From assembly GCF_900659635.1 (NCBI RefSeq), contig NZ_CAACVB010000009.1:17410-81409 (forward strand): DNA of 64,000 nucleotides. Direction: 5' to 3'. The notes below the pieces were generated by a model. That model did not search any database and was not told the DNA's origin. It worked only from the letters and a program-made list of their open reading frames with translations. Source of the DNA: Actinomadura roseirufa (lineage in GTDB: Bacteria > Actinomycetota > Actinomycetes > Streptosporangiales > Streptosporangiaceae). Made by a program: the position numbers and the translations under genes. Positions 35,574-44,332 of this stretch are shown piece by piece. Every line of letters begins with the position of its first letter. Positions within the stretch are counted from its first letter, which is position 1.

Positions 35574-35969
35574 AGGCCGACGGACACAGCCGTCCCCCTG
35601 TTCGTGGGCATCGGCCCCAAGTCCCGGGTCGAGCAGTATCTGCGGAACGTGGCCCATGACCAGTTCACCTCCGCACGCCTGCACCCGTTCACGGCCAGCT
35701 TCCGCCGCACTCCGGGCGCCGCCACCGCCCCCGCCGCCCAACCTTTCTGGGTCGCCACGTCGGAGGGCAAGGGCACCCGGACCCTGAACTGGAACAAAAC
35801 CCACGGCGCATGGTCGGCCGTCGTACTGCGCCAAGACGGCCGGCCGGGACTGGACGTCCACGCCTCCATCGGCCTGCGCTTCGGATTCCTCCTCCCCGCC
35901 GGCCTCGGCCTGCTGGTCATCGGAACAGCGGTGATCACCTACCCGGCCATCACCCGCAGATCCCATTGA
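35574..35969 (+). pseudogene. Actinobacterial membrane protein, 5' truncated
   Basis: The frame opens right after a stop at 35571 with PLFVGIGPKSRVEQYLRNVA, then FWVATSEGKGTRTLNWN, and ends with one transmembrane helix (FGFLLPAGLGLLVIGTAVIT). This is the C-terminal half of a common actinobacterial single-pass protein of unknown function that normally has an N-terminal anchor and an extracytoplasmic domain. The first half is missing at the junction with the truncated TetR gene, so one deletion or insertion event probably broke both. Confidence 0.65.
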
Positions 35970-36285
35970 TCGGCGCTGGTAATCGACCCACTGGCCCCCA
36001 GCGGCGGGGACGGCGCCAGCCGCTCCCAGTCGACATCGGTCAGATCACCACGGCCCATCGACCGACAGCGACCTCCAGGGCGGCGGCCCCGCGCAGGCGA
36101 TTGGCGGTCTGGTCGCGACGCTCGGGGTTCGCGCAGCCGAGGACGCGGCGGCGCAGGTGGTCGCGGACCCGCCGCGCTGAGTAGCCCTTTCGCTCAACAC
36201 CCGGCCGGGTAGGGGGGTCTGGGGTTGCTTACCTAGCCCGGACGACTGCGACGGCCGCCCAACTGTTGGCGGTCGGAGACGATTC
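35970..36285. other. Region without recognised gene
   Basis: 316 bp between two genes' 3' ends; no domain, RNA or clear hairpin recognised. Confidence 0.45.
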
Positions 36286-36738
36286 TCAGGGCTCGTCGTT
36301 GTGGGGATCGTCTAGAGACCGCCTGGCGCGCCACATTCCGACCACGATAGCGACCGAAAGCACGCCGACCTCCGTCACAGCCCATCCCGCACTTTCAGGA
36401 TTGAAGTACGTGATCAAGGCGGAATATGCCATCGTCTGCCCGCTGGCCGTCAGTCCGGACACCAGACGGTTCGACCAGGTGCCCATGAAGAACGCCAGTA
36501 CTGCCAGCGGGTAGGCCGCTCCTCCGAGCAGGGGCACCATCATCCAACGCGAGTCCCATGGCGCCGTCCGCGTGACCGAAGCCCACGCCGAAACCGCCAT
36601 CGCCGCAGTCTGCACCATCCATATCGCCGAAGACCGCACAAAGATTGAAAAATCGGTTTCCTGGCCGGTCCCGGGCGTGGTAGCTGGTTCACTGAAGCTG
36701 AATCGGGGGCGGCCAAGACCCGTGCCCTCACCATCCAT
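36286..36738 (-). CDS. Small four-helix membrane protein
   Basis: 150 residues from ATG 36738. Four hydrophobic segments: IWMVQTAAMAVSAWASV (about 40-58), MVPLLGGAAYPLAVLAFFMG (68-88), LVSGLTASGQTMAYSALITY (93-113) and VTEVGVLSVAIVVGMW (120-136). The charged tail ends SLDDPHNDEP. No family recognised; topology suggests an integral protein without a large soluble domain. Lower GC than its neighbours, which may mean recent acquisition. No operon partner. Confidence 0.6.
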   Translation of the reverse strand: MDGEGTGLGRPRFSFSEPATTPGTGQETDFSIFVRSSAIWMVQTAAMAVSAWASVTRTAPWDSRWMMVPLLGGAAYPLAVLAFFMGTWSNRLVSGLTASGQTMAYSALITYFNPESAGWAVTEVGVLSVAIVVGMWRARRSLDDPHNDEP

Positions 36739-37064
36739 GCCGAGTATCACAACACACCAAGCCCGGGACGAGTACCAGGTCGGGCAGCCACGCAAGTGCC
36801 TTGCTCCCCTGGAGTGACACGTGTGATCACCGGAGCTGGAACTGGGGCCCGTCTCGCTACGGCTGTATACGTCTGTTCCCGGTGTCCGGTCTACGGTTGG
36901 TGATCTTTGGCGGGTGGGGCGATGCACCTGGGCGAGGATGGCGGATTCGGTTCCCCGGCGGTTGTCTGCTTGTGGCATGAAGGCCGAGACGCGGCAGCGT
37001 TGGCTGGCTTGGGGGCGGGCGTACCGGTCCACCTCACGTGCCGTCCACAATGACAGGAGTTTCC
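36739..37064. other. Region without recognised gene
   Basis: 326 bp between two divergent genes. It should hold both promoters. No repeat or RNA was recognised. Confidence 0.45.
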
Positions 37065-37529
37065 ATGAGGCAAGCCTTACGCAATTCTCTCGGGATGATG
37101 CTCGGGACGGTGACACTGTCGGCGACGTTCATGGGACCCGCGAGTGCCGATGTGGCGGCCTCGCCTCCCGGAGCACCCGCTGTTCAGGCTCAAAAGCACT
37201 GTCGCGTGGTGATCGAGAAGGTGAAGCCGGGCGAAAGGTCTTCGCGAATGCGCTTCCGCAAGTGCTCCAATGACCCGTCTCCACCTTCATGGAGGGAGTG
37301 GGGCCCGTGCGACAGCGAGGGATACAGAATTGTCGACACCGGGGGCGGGGGTTGGGATCCGAAGTGGCGCAACATCATCTCTTCGTTCAAAGTCTGGAAC
37401 GGGTGTGACATCGTCAACACCTTCTCGGAGGAAGATTTCCAAGGTGAGAGCGCCTGGTACGTCGGCAACCGCGCATACCTGGGTGACATGAACGACAGAA
37501 TCCGGTCGCTCGCGATCAAGGCATCCTGA
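37065..37529 (+). CDS. Secreted beta/gamma-crystallin-like (I36-like) protein
   Basis: 154 residues. ATG 37065 has a clear AGGAG site 7 bp upstream. Signal peptide LGMMLGTVTLSATFMGPASA (cleavage about 28). The C-terminal part (about 95-154) has the Greek-key pattern of microbial beta/gamma crystallins and I36 peptidase inhibitors: CDIVNTFSEEDFQGESAWYV followed by DMNDRIRSLAI (NDRISS-type motif). There are four cysteines in the mature part. Possibly a Ca-binding or inhibitor-like extracellular protein. Lower GC than surrounding genes. Confidence 0.75.
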   Translation: MRQALRNSLGMMLGTVTLSATFMGPASADVAASPPGAPAVQAQKHCRVVIEKVKPGERSSRMRFRKCSNDPSPPSWREWGPCDSEGYRIVDTGGGGWDPKWRNIISSFKVWNGCDIVNTFSEEDFQGESAWYVGNRAYLGDMNDRIRSLAIKAS

Positions 37530-37828
37530 CCACAACATGGGCGGTCCGGGGAATTCTGGGCCGCCCCGGCGATGTTGGTCGAAGGTCTTGACGCAGAAAC
37601 GAATGCGTGGAGGGGCGGCGCGGCCTACCCCCTATGCGGCGGGTCTCGGCGGCGATCTCCTCGCTCCGCGCCCAGGTGAGGTGGGCGTGCTCGCAGGCTA
37701 GGGCCCAGACCCGCAGGCTCCGCGTGCCGACGGGGCCCTGCCCGCCGCGACCGACGACAAGTCGCGTGTGGGAACCCGTGAGTCCGGCATGGGGCACCGG
37801 CTCGATCTCGGCCTTGTGGCCTGACCTG

Positions 37829-37866
37829 GCTCGCCCCCTCGAGCATCTTTGATCGAGGGGGCGAGC
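37829..37866. terminator. Strong intrinsic-type hairpin
   Basis: A perfect 14-bp inverted repeat, GCTCGCCCCCTCGA (37829-37842) and its complement (37853-37866), with a 10-nt loop. It lies between convergent ends: the crystallin-like gene (+) and the hydrolase remnant (-). The rest of 37530-37905 shows no gene. Confidence 0.7.
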
Positions 37867-37905
37867 TCGTGCTGGCCGGGGTCTCTGATCAGCTACGAAC
37901 GGCTG

Positions 37906-38190
37906 TTACGACCAGGGGTGCCGGCAGCGAATTTGCCTCGAGACGGCCTGGTCCAGGACGACGCTGTTGTCCTTGGTGCCGTGCAGGTAGAGCGTCCGCT
38001 GCTGGGGGAGCGGTCCCCACAGTGCGCCCTGCTCCGCCTGCCACTCCGGGGTTCCCATGATCTTGGCACCGAAGTTCTGCCGGTACAGGCCCAGGGCCGC
38101 CCGTAGGCGTTCGGGCTCGCCGAGAGCCTTGCGGGTGGCTTCGAAGTCCTCCGCGCCATCGTAGTCGGGGGCCGTCCACTTGTTCTGCAT
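37906..38190 (-). pseudogene. Alpha/beta-hydrolase C-terminal remnant
   Basis: The frame encodes YDGAEDFEATRKALGEPERL, then QGALWGPLPQQRTLYLHGTK and NSVVLDQA, matching the last third of an alpha/beta hydrolase (strand with the catalytic Asp/His region, TLYLHGxxD). The nucleophile Ser region is missing and the final catalytic His is not seen. It ends in unrelated codons at 37906. Confidence 0.6.
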
Positions 38191-38432
38191 GACCGGTCTC
38201 GTCGTCGCCGTCCTCGCTTTTGAGTCCGGTTCGGGTGGCGACTGTCGGATTTGTCCAATCCCGCCGACCGCCATCGAGGTCGCTCGGCTGTTCTCCGGCC
38301 GGACGTCCTCCACGGCATCCTGCTCCCGGACGTCTTCGGCGTCGCGTGGACGCGGCGCACATCTCGGAAAGGGGCGGTCGTCACCGGCGGGCGTCACTCC
38401 TCTTGGTGCTCTCTGATGGTTAGTGTGGTGGG

Positions 38433-38894
38433 ATGGTGAGAACTCCACCCGTGCGGCGGCCCAGGCCCGGGTCGCCGGGACGGGCCGCGCTGGCCTGGCT
38501 GCCGGACGGCAAGCCCGCCGATGTCTACAGTGCGCCGTGCCCCTCGAGGGCGGCGCTGGACCGGATCGCCGACAAGTGGACCGCGCTGATCGTCGGGGCG
38601 CTGGCGGACGAGGACGGCCTGCGCTTCTCGGAGCTGAGGGCGCAGATCGACGGGGTCAGCGACAAGATGCTGACGCAGACGCTGCGCAGCCTGGAGCGGG
38701 ACGGGCTGGTCGCGCGGACGGTGTATCCCACGGTGCCGCCCCGAGTGGAGTACAGGCTGACCGAGCTGGGGCGGACGCTGGAGGAACCGCTGGCGGCGGT
38801 GCGCGACTGGGCCGAGCGCAACATCAACGCGGTCGAGCGCGCACGTCTGGAGTACGACGGGGACACGCACTTGCAAGTGCGTACTTCCCAATAG
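38433..38894 (+). CDS. HxlR-family transcriptional regulator
   Basis: 153 residues with a winged helix of the HxlR type (about 40-130): CPSRAALDRIADKWTALIV, LRFSELRAQIDGVSDKMLTQ, LRSLERDGLVARTVYPTVPP and VEYRLTELG. ATG 38433. It lies 56 bp upstream of the metallo-beta-lactamase-fold gene in the same direction. HxlR proteins usually act on a neighbouring gene in response to electrophiles or aldehydes; here the likely target is itself plus the hydrolase. GGTTAGTG at 38418-38425 and AGTTAGTG at 38893-38900 are shared motifs before both genes. Confidence 0.88.
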   Translation: MVRTPPVRRPRPGSPGRAALAWLPDGKPADVYSAPCPSRAALDRIADKWTALIVGALADEDGLRFSELRAQIDGVSDKMLTQTLRSLERDGLVARTVYPTVPPRVEYRLTELGRTLEEPLAAVRDWAERNINAVERARLEYDGDTHLQVRTSQ

Positions 38895-38915
38895 TTAGTG
38901 ACTCGCCAATAGTGG
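38885..38915. promoter_or_regulatory. Repeated CCAATAGT motif before the metallohydrolase gene
   Basis: CCAATAGTTAGTGACT (38888-38903) and GCCAATAGTGG (38905-38915) repeat CCAATAGT directly at 18-bp spacing, in the gap between the HxlR stop and the next start. Together with GTTAGTG before the HxlR gene this suggests regulator sites. Confidence 0.4.
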
Positions 38916-38950
38916 GTGTGGAAGCGATCAACACCTGCTGTTGGGAGACG

Positions 38951-39835
38951 ATGATGACGCAGCCCGCGACCCGAGCCCAGGTCGAGCTCGGTGACACGAC
39001 GGTGACGTTCCTGCCGGACGGCTACGGCCGGGTCGACCCGGAGGCGGCCTTCCCGCTGAGCGCGAACGGCGGATGGGCGACACACGGCGAGTTCCTCGAC
39101 GCCGACGGGTGGCTCCCGGTCAGCGTCGGCTCGTTCCTGGTCCGTACGCCGGACCAGGCCGTCCTGGTCGACCTCGGACTGGGCGTGGTGGATTTCGAGG
39201 TGCCGGGGATGGCGTCCTTCAAGGCCGGGGCCCTGCTCGACAGCCTCGCGGCCGAAGGGCTGCGGCCCGCGGACATCGACACGGTCGTGTTCACCCACCT
39301 GCACCATGACCACGTCGGCTGGACCAGCGAGGTCGCGCCCACCCCGGAGACCCTCGGGCGGCGTCCCGCTCAAGGGCTCACCTTCGCCAGTGCGCGGCAC
39401 CTGGTGTCCGAGGCCGAATGGAAGCACTGGTCGGGCACGTCGTCGCCCATCGGGCCGGACCCGCTGGCGGTGCAGGGACCGCTCGAGGGCCGCCTGGAGC
39501 TGGTGTCGGACGGCCAGGAGGTGGCGGCCGGGGTCAAGATCATGGCGACCCCCGGACATACCCCCGGGCACCAGAGCCTCGTCATCACCGACCGCCGGGA
39601 CGGCCGCCGCCTGATCATCCTGGGCGACGTGATGCACTGCCAGGTCCAGGTGGCCGAGAGCGAATGGGGCTTCGTGTTCGACGTCGACGCCGAGCAGGCC
39701 GGTGAGACGCGCGAACGGCTGCTGCGCGAGTTGGAGAGCGGTGAGACCATCCTGGCCGCGGGCCACTTCACCGGGCACGTCTTCGGGCGGGTCCTCCCGC
39801 CCGTCGCCCGGCGCGCCTGGGCCGGCGGCAGGTAA
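38951..39835 (+). CDS. Metallo-beta-lactamase-fold hydrolase
   Basis: 294 residues. Zinc-binding signature HLHHDHVGW (HxHxDH, about residue 117), then TPGHTPGH (His near 200), LGDVMH (Asp near 222) and AGHF (His near 275): all ligands of a dinuclear MBL-fold enzyme. Closest in pattern to lactonase/AttM- and glyoxalase II-like members rather than true beta-lactamases; no signal peptide, so cytoplasmic. ATG 38951 (or 38954) follows GGGAGACG. Probably under the upstream HxlR regulator. Substrate unknown; a quorum-type lactone or another ester is possible. Confidence 0.88.
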   Translation: MMTQPATRAQVELGDTTVTFLPDGYGRVDPEAAFPLSANGGWATHGEFLDADGWLPVSVGSFLVRTPDQAVLVDLGLGVVDFEVPGMASFKAGALLDSLAAEGLRPADIDTVVFTHLHHDHVGWTSEVAPTPETLGRRPAQGLTFASARHLVSEAEWKHWSGTSSPIGPDPLAVQGPLEGRLELVSDGQEVAAGVKIMATPGHTPGHQSLVITDRRDGRRLIILGDVMHCQVQVAESEWGFVFDVDAEQAGETRERLLRELESGETILAAGHFTGHVFGRVLPPVARRAWAGGR

Positions 39836-39919
39836 GGGACGGTGAGGTCGGTGGGCCGAGCGCCGGGGGAGCCGCCAAGGCGCCCCGGCGCTCGCCCTGA
39901 CCACCACCGTCACCCGCGG

Positions 39920-40705
39920 CTATGGTGCGGCGGGCGACACCGACCCGAGCAGAGGGCTGCCTTCGCCGTCCCGCGCGCCGTTCTTCGTGCGCGGCACTGA
40001 AACGTCGCTCAGGCCCAAGCCTTTGATCAGGTCGAACGTCTCGTCGTGGTAGATCCTGGCGGGGTCATGGGTCTGCCCTCGAAGGTGCCCGTAGACCTCC
40101 AGGGTGACGAGGCCGTGCATGCGGCCCCATAGGCGCACGGCGAGCGCCACGCCCGCGGGCGGCAGGCCGGGGAACTCCTCGCGGACCGTGGAGACGAGCT
40201 CGTCGTCGAAGTCCGACCACTGGTAGCCGTCGGGCTGGTGCCGTCCGGCCCGCGGCCAGGCGAGGGCGATGAGGCCGGTGAGCCCGGCGCAGGTGCGGTG
40301 CTCGGCCTCCGGCGCCGCGCCGCCCTCCGGGACCTGGTACCCGGGCACCGGGTCGCCGTAGATGAGCCGGAAGCCCTCCGGGTTGGCGACCGCCCACTCC
40401 CGGTACGCCAGGGCCCAGGCGTGGATCCGGCCCGCCGCGTCGTCGGCCGGACGAGCGTCGCGTGCGGCCTCCAACGCCACGAGGAGCGAGGTGTGCACGT
40501 CGTTGATCAGCGTGGTGACCAGCTCGTCGCGGGTGGCGAAGTAGCCGTAGATGGCGTTGGCGGTCATCCCCATCTCGCGCGCGATCGCGCGCAGGGAGAT
40601 CGCGCCGGGGCCGCCCGTGGCCATGAGCGTGAGGGCGACGGTCTTGATCTCTTGGGAGGTCTCGGCCCGCAGGCGCTCCCGCCGGGTCAGGGGCTGGTCG
40701 GTCAC
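39920..40705 (-). CDS. TetR-family regulator with WHG-type C-terminal domain
   Basis: 261 residues from GTG 40705. Helix-turn-helix at about 20-65 (LMATGGPGAISLRAIAREMG and NAIYGYFATRDELV). The C-terminal domain is of the TetR_C_33/WHG type with FRLIYGDPVPGY and the conserved WGRMHGLVTLEVYGHL. It faces the MFS-SDR-hydrolase operon across a gap with two inverted TGCGGCGCA-type sites, so it most likely represses that operon until an inducer binds. Confidence 0.9.
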   Translation of the reverse strand: MTDQPLTRRERLRAETSQEIKTVALTLMATGGPGAISLRAIAREMGMTANAIYGYFATRDELVTTLINDVHTSLLVALEAARDARPADDAAGRIHAWALAYREWAVANPEGFRLIYGDPVPGYQVPEGGAAPEAEHRTCAGLTGLIALAWPRAGRHQPDGYQWSDFDDELVSTVREEFPGLPPAGVALAVRLWGRMHGLVTLEVYGHLRGQTHDPARIYHDETFDLIKGLGLSDVSVPRTKNGARDGEGSPLLGSVSPAAP

Positions 40706-40731
40706 GTTGACACTCTACAACGTGGCTCATA

Positions 40732-40782
40732 CTATGCGGCGCATCGAAACTTCACGGCGTATTGTTTCCGTGCGCCGCATAG
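40732..40782. promoter_or_regulatory. Operator region of TetR / MFS operon
   Basis: CTATGCGGCGCA (40732-40743) and TGCGCCGCATAG (40771-40782) are perfect 12-bp inverted arms 27 bp apart, located between the divergent starts at 40705 and 40797. The first arm overlaps the expected promoter of the TetR gene and the second that of the MFS gene. Confidence 0.7.
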
Positions 40783-40796
40783 AGAGTGGCCCCGAC

Positions 40797-42239
40797 ATGA
40801 ACGAGTCCTCCGCCCGATCACGATTGGCGTTGCTGGCGTTCGCCCAGCTGATCATCGCCATCGACTTCAACATCGTCTACGTCGCCCTGCCCGACATCGG
40901 CCGTGAACTCGGCTTCTCCACGCAGTCACTGCAGTGGGTGGTCAGCGCCTACGCCGTCGGCTTCGGCGGCTTCCTGCTCCTCGGCGGCCGGGCCGCGGAC
41001 CGGTTCGGGGCACGCCGCCTGTTCGTCTTCGGGCTGCTGCTCTTCGGCCTCGCCTGCCTGGCGGGCGGGCTCGCGGTCACGCCCGCGATGCTCATGGCCG
41101 CCCGCGCGGTCCAGGGACTCGGGGCCGCGCTGCTGACCCCGGCGATGCTGGCGCTGGTCTACGCGAACTTCGCCGAGGGCCCCGAACGCACCCGCGCGAT
41201 GGGGGTCTGGGGCGCCGCGGGAAGCGGCGGGCTGGCCGCCGGTTCGCTGCTGGGCGGTGTCCTGACCAACTACCTCGGCTGGGAATGGGTGTTCTTCGTG
41301 CTGACGCCCCTGGCGCTCGGCGCGGCGGCGCTCGCCCCGCGCGTCCTGCCCGCCGATCCGCGGCGCGCCGACGGCGGGTCCTCGTTCGACCTGCCGGGCG
41401 CGGTGACCGCCACCGCCGGTTCCTCACTGGTGGTCTTCGGCCTGGCCAACGGCCCCGACGCCGGATGGGGTTCGGCCAGGAGCGCCGGCGCCCTGGTGGC
41501 CGGCGCCGCGCTGCTCGGCGTCTTCGTCCTCATCCAGTCGCGGACCCGCGACCCGCTCGTCCCGCCGCGCATGGTCCGCAACCGCAGTCTGGCGACGGCC
41601 GTCCTGGTGATCCTCATCTTCCAGAGCGCGCTCCTGGGGACCTACTACGTGCTGACGACCTATCTCCAGGGCGTGCTCGGGTACAGCGCGCTCGAAGCCG
41701 GCCTGGCGTTCCTGCCTCTGACGCTGGTGTCGATGTTCGCCTCCCTGCGGCTGACCGGCCTGGCGATCAGCCGATGGGGCGTTCGCGTGGCGCTCTTCGC
41801 CGGGATGGGAGTGAACGCGGTCGGCTCCGCCGTACTCCTCCTGGGCATGTCCGCGGACGGATCGTTCTGGGCGCTCGTCCCCGGCATCGTCATCTGGGGC
41901 ATCGGCGGTGGCACGACCTTCCCCGCGATGTTCGTCGCCGCGGGCTCGGGCGTGGCTCCGGACGAGCAGGGCGTCGCGTCCGGGCTGGCGACCACCTCTC
42001 AGCAGATCGGTGGCGCGGTCGGGCTCGCCATCCTCCTCGCCATCGCCAACGCGGGGCTGAACCACCACGCGGGCACGCCCGGACCGACCGCGACGCAGGT
42101 GGTCGCCGGACTGCACACCGCGCTCTGGGTCGCCGCGGCGGCCCAGCTCGTCGGCGCGCTCGTCGCCCTGACCATCAAGGGCCGGCCGGTGGCCGGCGTT
42201 CCCGCGGCGGCCACCGACACCCTCGACGTTCCCGCCTGA
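40797..42239 (+). CDS. MFS drug-efflux transporter (DHA2, EmrB/QacA type)
   Basis: 480 residues with 14 predicted membrane helices. Family signatures: first-helix motif IIAIDFNIVYVALPDIGREL; motif A-like GGRAADRFGARRLFVFGLLL; motif C-like GSLLGGVLTNYLGWEWVFFV. ATG 40797 starts the first helix. It probably exports a toxic organic compound with proton antiport. First gene of an operon with an SDR (35 bp downstream) and a secreted epoxide-hydrolase-like enzyme, all presumably controlled by the divergent TetR. Confidence 0.92.
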   Translation: MNESSARSRLALLAFAQLIIAIDFNIVYVALPDIGRELGFSTQSLQWVVSAYAVGFGGFLLLGGRAADRFGARRLFVFGLLLFGLACLAGGLAVTPAMLMAARAVQGLGAALLTPAMLALVYANFAEGPERTRAMGVWGAAGSGGLAAGSLLGGVLTNYLGWEWVFFVLTPLALGAAALAPRVLPADPRRADGGSSFDLPGAVTATAGSSLVVFGLANGPDAGWGSARSAGALVAGAALLGVFVLIQSRTRDPLVPPRMVRNRSLATAVLVILIFQSALLGTYYVLTTYLQGVLGYSALEAGLAFLPLTLVSMFASLRLTGLAISRWGVRVALFAGMGVNAVGSAVLLLGMSADGSFWALVPGIVIWGIGGGTTFPAMFVAAGSGVAPDEQGVASGLATTSQQIGGAVGLAILLAIANAGLNHHAGTPGPTATQVVAGLHTALWVAAAAQLVGALVALTIKGRPVAGVPAAATDTLDVPA

Positions 42240-42274
42240 TCTGTCACACCTCACACCGAGAACTGGAGATTCAA

Positions 42275-43036
42275 ATGGAACTGCGACTTTCCGGCAGGAC
42301 GGCCGTCGTCACCGGTGCCAGCCGGGGAATCGGCCTCGCCACCACCCGGACGCTGATCGAGGAGGGCGTCCGCGTGGTGGGCGCCGCCCGCACGGTCACC
42401 GCCGAACTGAAGGACAGCGGCGCCATCGCGGTGTCCGCCGACCTCAGTACCCCCGACGGCGCGCAGCGGTTCATCGAGCGGGCACTTTCCGAACTCGAAG
42501 GGATCGACCTGCTCGTCAACAACGTCGGCGGCGGGGACTCCTACGCGGCCGGCGGGTTCCTCAGCGTTGACGACGCGACCTGGAAGCGGGCCTTCGACGT
42601 CAACTTCTACAGCGCCGTCTGGGCGTCCAAGGCCGCGCTGCCGAGTCTCGTCGAGCGCAAGGGCGCGATCATCAACGTCTCCTCGGTCGTCGCCCACGCG
42701 CCCAGCGCCGGGACGATGGACTACGCGGTGCCGAAGGCGGCGCTGACCGCCTGGAGCAAGGCGCTCGCCGAGGAGTTCGGTCCCCAGGGAGTGCGGGTCA
42801 ACACGATCTCGCCCGGTCCGGTGCGCACCGCCTTCTGGGACGTGATGGCCGGCGCCTACGGTTCCGATCCCGCCGAGTTGCTGTCCCAGCTCCCGGCGAT
42901 GGCCGGAATGCTCACCGGAAAGGTCATCGAACCCGAGGAGGTCGCGACCCTGATCGCGTTCCTGGCCTCCGACCATGCCCGCAGCATCGTCGGCGCGGAC
43001 CAGCTGATCGACGCCGGCGCCATCAAGACTCTCTGA
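42275..43036 (+). CDS. SDR-family oxidoreductase
   Basis: 253 residues. Classical short-chain dehydrogenase: cofactor motif VTGASRGIGLA (13-23), NNVGGG near 88, catalytic Ser-Tyr-Lys with NVSSVV and YAVPKAAL (Tyr near 150, Lys near 154), and ISPGPVRT. GGAG lies 8 bp upstream of ATG 42275. Middle gene of the MFS-SDR-hydrolase operon; it may convert the inducer or exported compound. Confidence 0.92.
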   Translation: MELRLSGRTAVVTGASRGIGLATTRTLIEEGVRVVGAARTVTAELKDSGAIAVSADLSTPDGAQRFIERALSELEGIDLLVNNVGGGDSYAAGGFLSVDDATWKRAFDVNFYSAVWASKAALPSLVERKGAIINVSSVVAHAPSAGTMDYAVPKAALTAWSKALAEEFGPQGVRVNTISPGPVRTAFWDVMAGAYGSDPAELLSQLPAMAGMLTGKVIEPEEVATLIAFLASDHARSIVGADQLIDAGAIKTL

Positions 43037-43042
43037 ACCCGC

Positions 43043-44185
43043 GTGATGAACCGAGTAACGAGCGTGGGCCGGGACGCCGCGGACCGTCCGGCGTCGCACG
43101 GCGACCGCCCCGGCGTCTCCCGCCGCGGATTCCTCCGCGGGCTGGAGGGCTTCGGCCTGGCCGCGATCCTCTCCGCCTGCGGCGGACCGGCGCACTCCCG
43201 TCCGGTCACGTCGCCGACGCGAACACCGACGATCAAGCATCGTTTCGTGAACGTCAACGGCATCCGGATGCACATCGCCGAGGCGGGCACCGGGCCGCTG
43301 GTCCTCCTGCTCCACGGCTGGCCGGAGTTCTGGTACTCCTGGCGCCACCAGATCCCGGCACTGGCGGCCGCCGGGTACCACGTCGTCGCCCCCGACCAGC
43401 GGGGATACGGCCAGACCGATCGCCCGGCCAGGGTCGGGGACTACGCGATCACCCGGCTCGTGGACGATGTCACGGGGCTCATCGACGCCCTGGGGGAGCG
43501 GCGCGCGGTCGTGGTCGGCCACGACTGGGGAGCGATCGTCGCCTGGAACACCGCGTTGATGCGGCCCGATCGCGTCAGGGCGGTGTCGGCGCTGAGCGTC
43601 CCGCACCGGTGGGCCGAGCCGCAGGGGGAGTCGACCCCGGTCGCCTCCCTTCGCTCGGCGTACGGGGATCACTTCTACATCGTCCATTTCCAGCAGCCCG
43701 GTGTGGCCGACGCCGATATGGCGCGCGACCCCCGTGCCTTCTTCCGCGGGATCCTCTATAGCGGATCAGGTGACGGGCCGGGATGGAGCGCGACCATTCC
43801 CAAGAGCGGGAGGATCCTGGACTCTTTGACCGAGCCCCGCGCTCTGCCCGCGTGGCTGAGCGAGCGGGACGTGGACACCTACGCGGCGCAGTTCACGAAA
43901 ACCGGATTCACCGGTGGGCTCAATTGGTATCGGAACTTCGACACCAACTGGACGCAGACCGCGCGCTGGCGGCGGACCCCGATCCAGGCGCCCGCGCTCT
44001 ACATCGTCGGCGACCGGGACAAGATCTCTGAGTCGCCGCAGGCCAAGGAGTTGATCACTGGACGGTCACCATCCGTGCCCAATCTGAAACAGGCGGTCGT
44101 CCTGCCCGGCCGGGGGCACTGGATCCAGCAGGAGGAGCCGGACAAGGTCAATGAGTCACTGATCCGCTTCCTTCGTTCGCTCTAA
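43043..44185 (+). CDS. Tat-exported alpha/beta hydrolase (epoxide-hydrolase type), lipoprotein
   Basis: 380 residues; GTG 43043 or ATG 43046. The N-terminus has a twin-arginine signal SRRGFLRGLEGFGLAAILSA with a lipobox ending at Cys (LSAC, about 46). The hydrolase fold has oxyanion motif HGWPEFWYSW, nucleophile elbow GHDWGAIVAW (Asp nucleophile, typical of epoxide hydrolases and dehalogenases), acid in YIVGDRD and catalytic His in GRGHWIQQEEPDKVN. It acts outside the membrane, consistent with processing of a compound handled by the co-transcribed efflux pump. The 6-bp gap to the SDR gene suggests coupling. Confidence 0.9.
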   Translation: MMNRVTSVGRDAADRPASHGDRPGVSRRGFLRGLEGFGLAAILSACGGPAHSRPVTSPTRTPTIKHRFVNVNGIRMHIAEAGTGPLVLLLHGWPEFWYSWRHQIPALAAAGYHVVAPDQRGYGQTDRPARVGDYAITRLVDDVTGLIDALGERRAVVVGHDWGAIVAWNTALMRPDRVRAVSALSVPHRWAEPQGESTPVASLRSAYGDHFYIVHFQQPGVADADMARDPRAFFRGILYSGSGDGPGWSATIPKSGRILDSLTEPRALPAWLSERDVDTYAAQFTKTGFTGGLNWYRNFDTNWTQTARWRRTPIQAPALYIVGDRDKISESPQAKELITGRSPSVPNLKQAVVLPGRGHWIQQEEPDKVNESLIRFLRSL

Positions 44186-44269
44186 CAAGCTCTCCGCTCC
44201 CCATTGACGCAGGGGTGGCGCGGTTCGGACCCGAGCCGGCCCCTCGTCGGGCAGTTCCAAGGGAAAAGG

Positions 44270-44308
44270 AAACCTCCAGCAGCCGGCCAACGCGACTGCT
44301 GGAGGTTT
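44270..44308. terminator. Bidirectional intrinsic terminator
   Basis: AAACCTCCAGCAG (44270-44282) and CTGCTGGAGGTTT (44296-44308) form a perfect 13-bp stem with a 13-nt loop, with A and T runs at both feet. It lies between the convergent hydrolase operon (+) and the ABC-transporter operon (-), so it can end both. Confidence 0.85.
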
Positions 44309-44332
44309 TCTCGGGCGGATACCGCCACGAAA

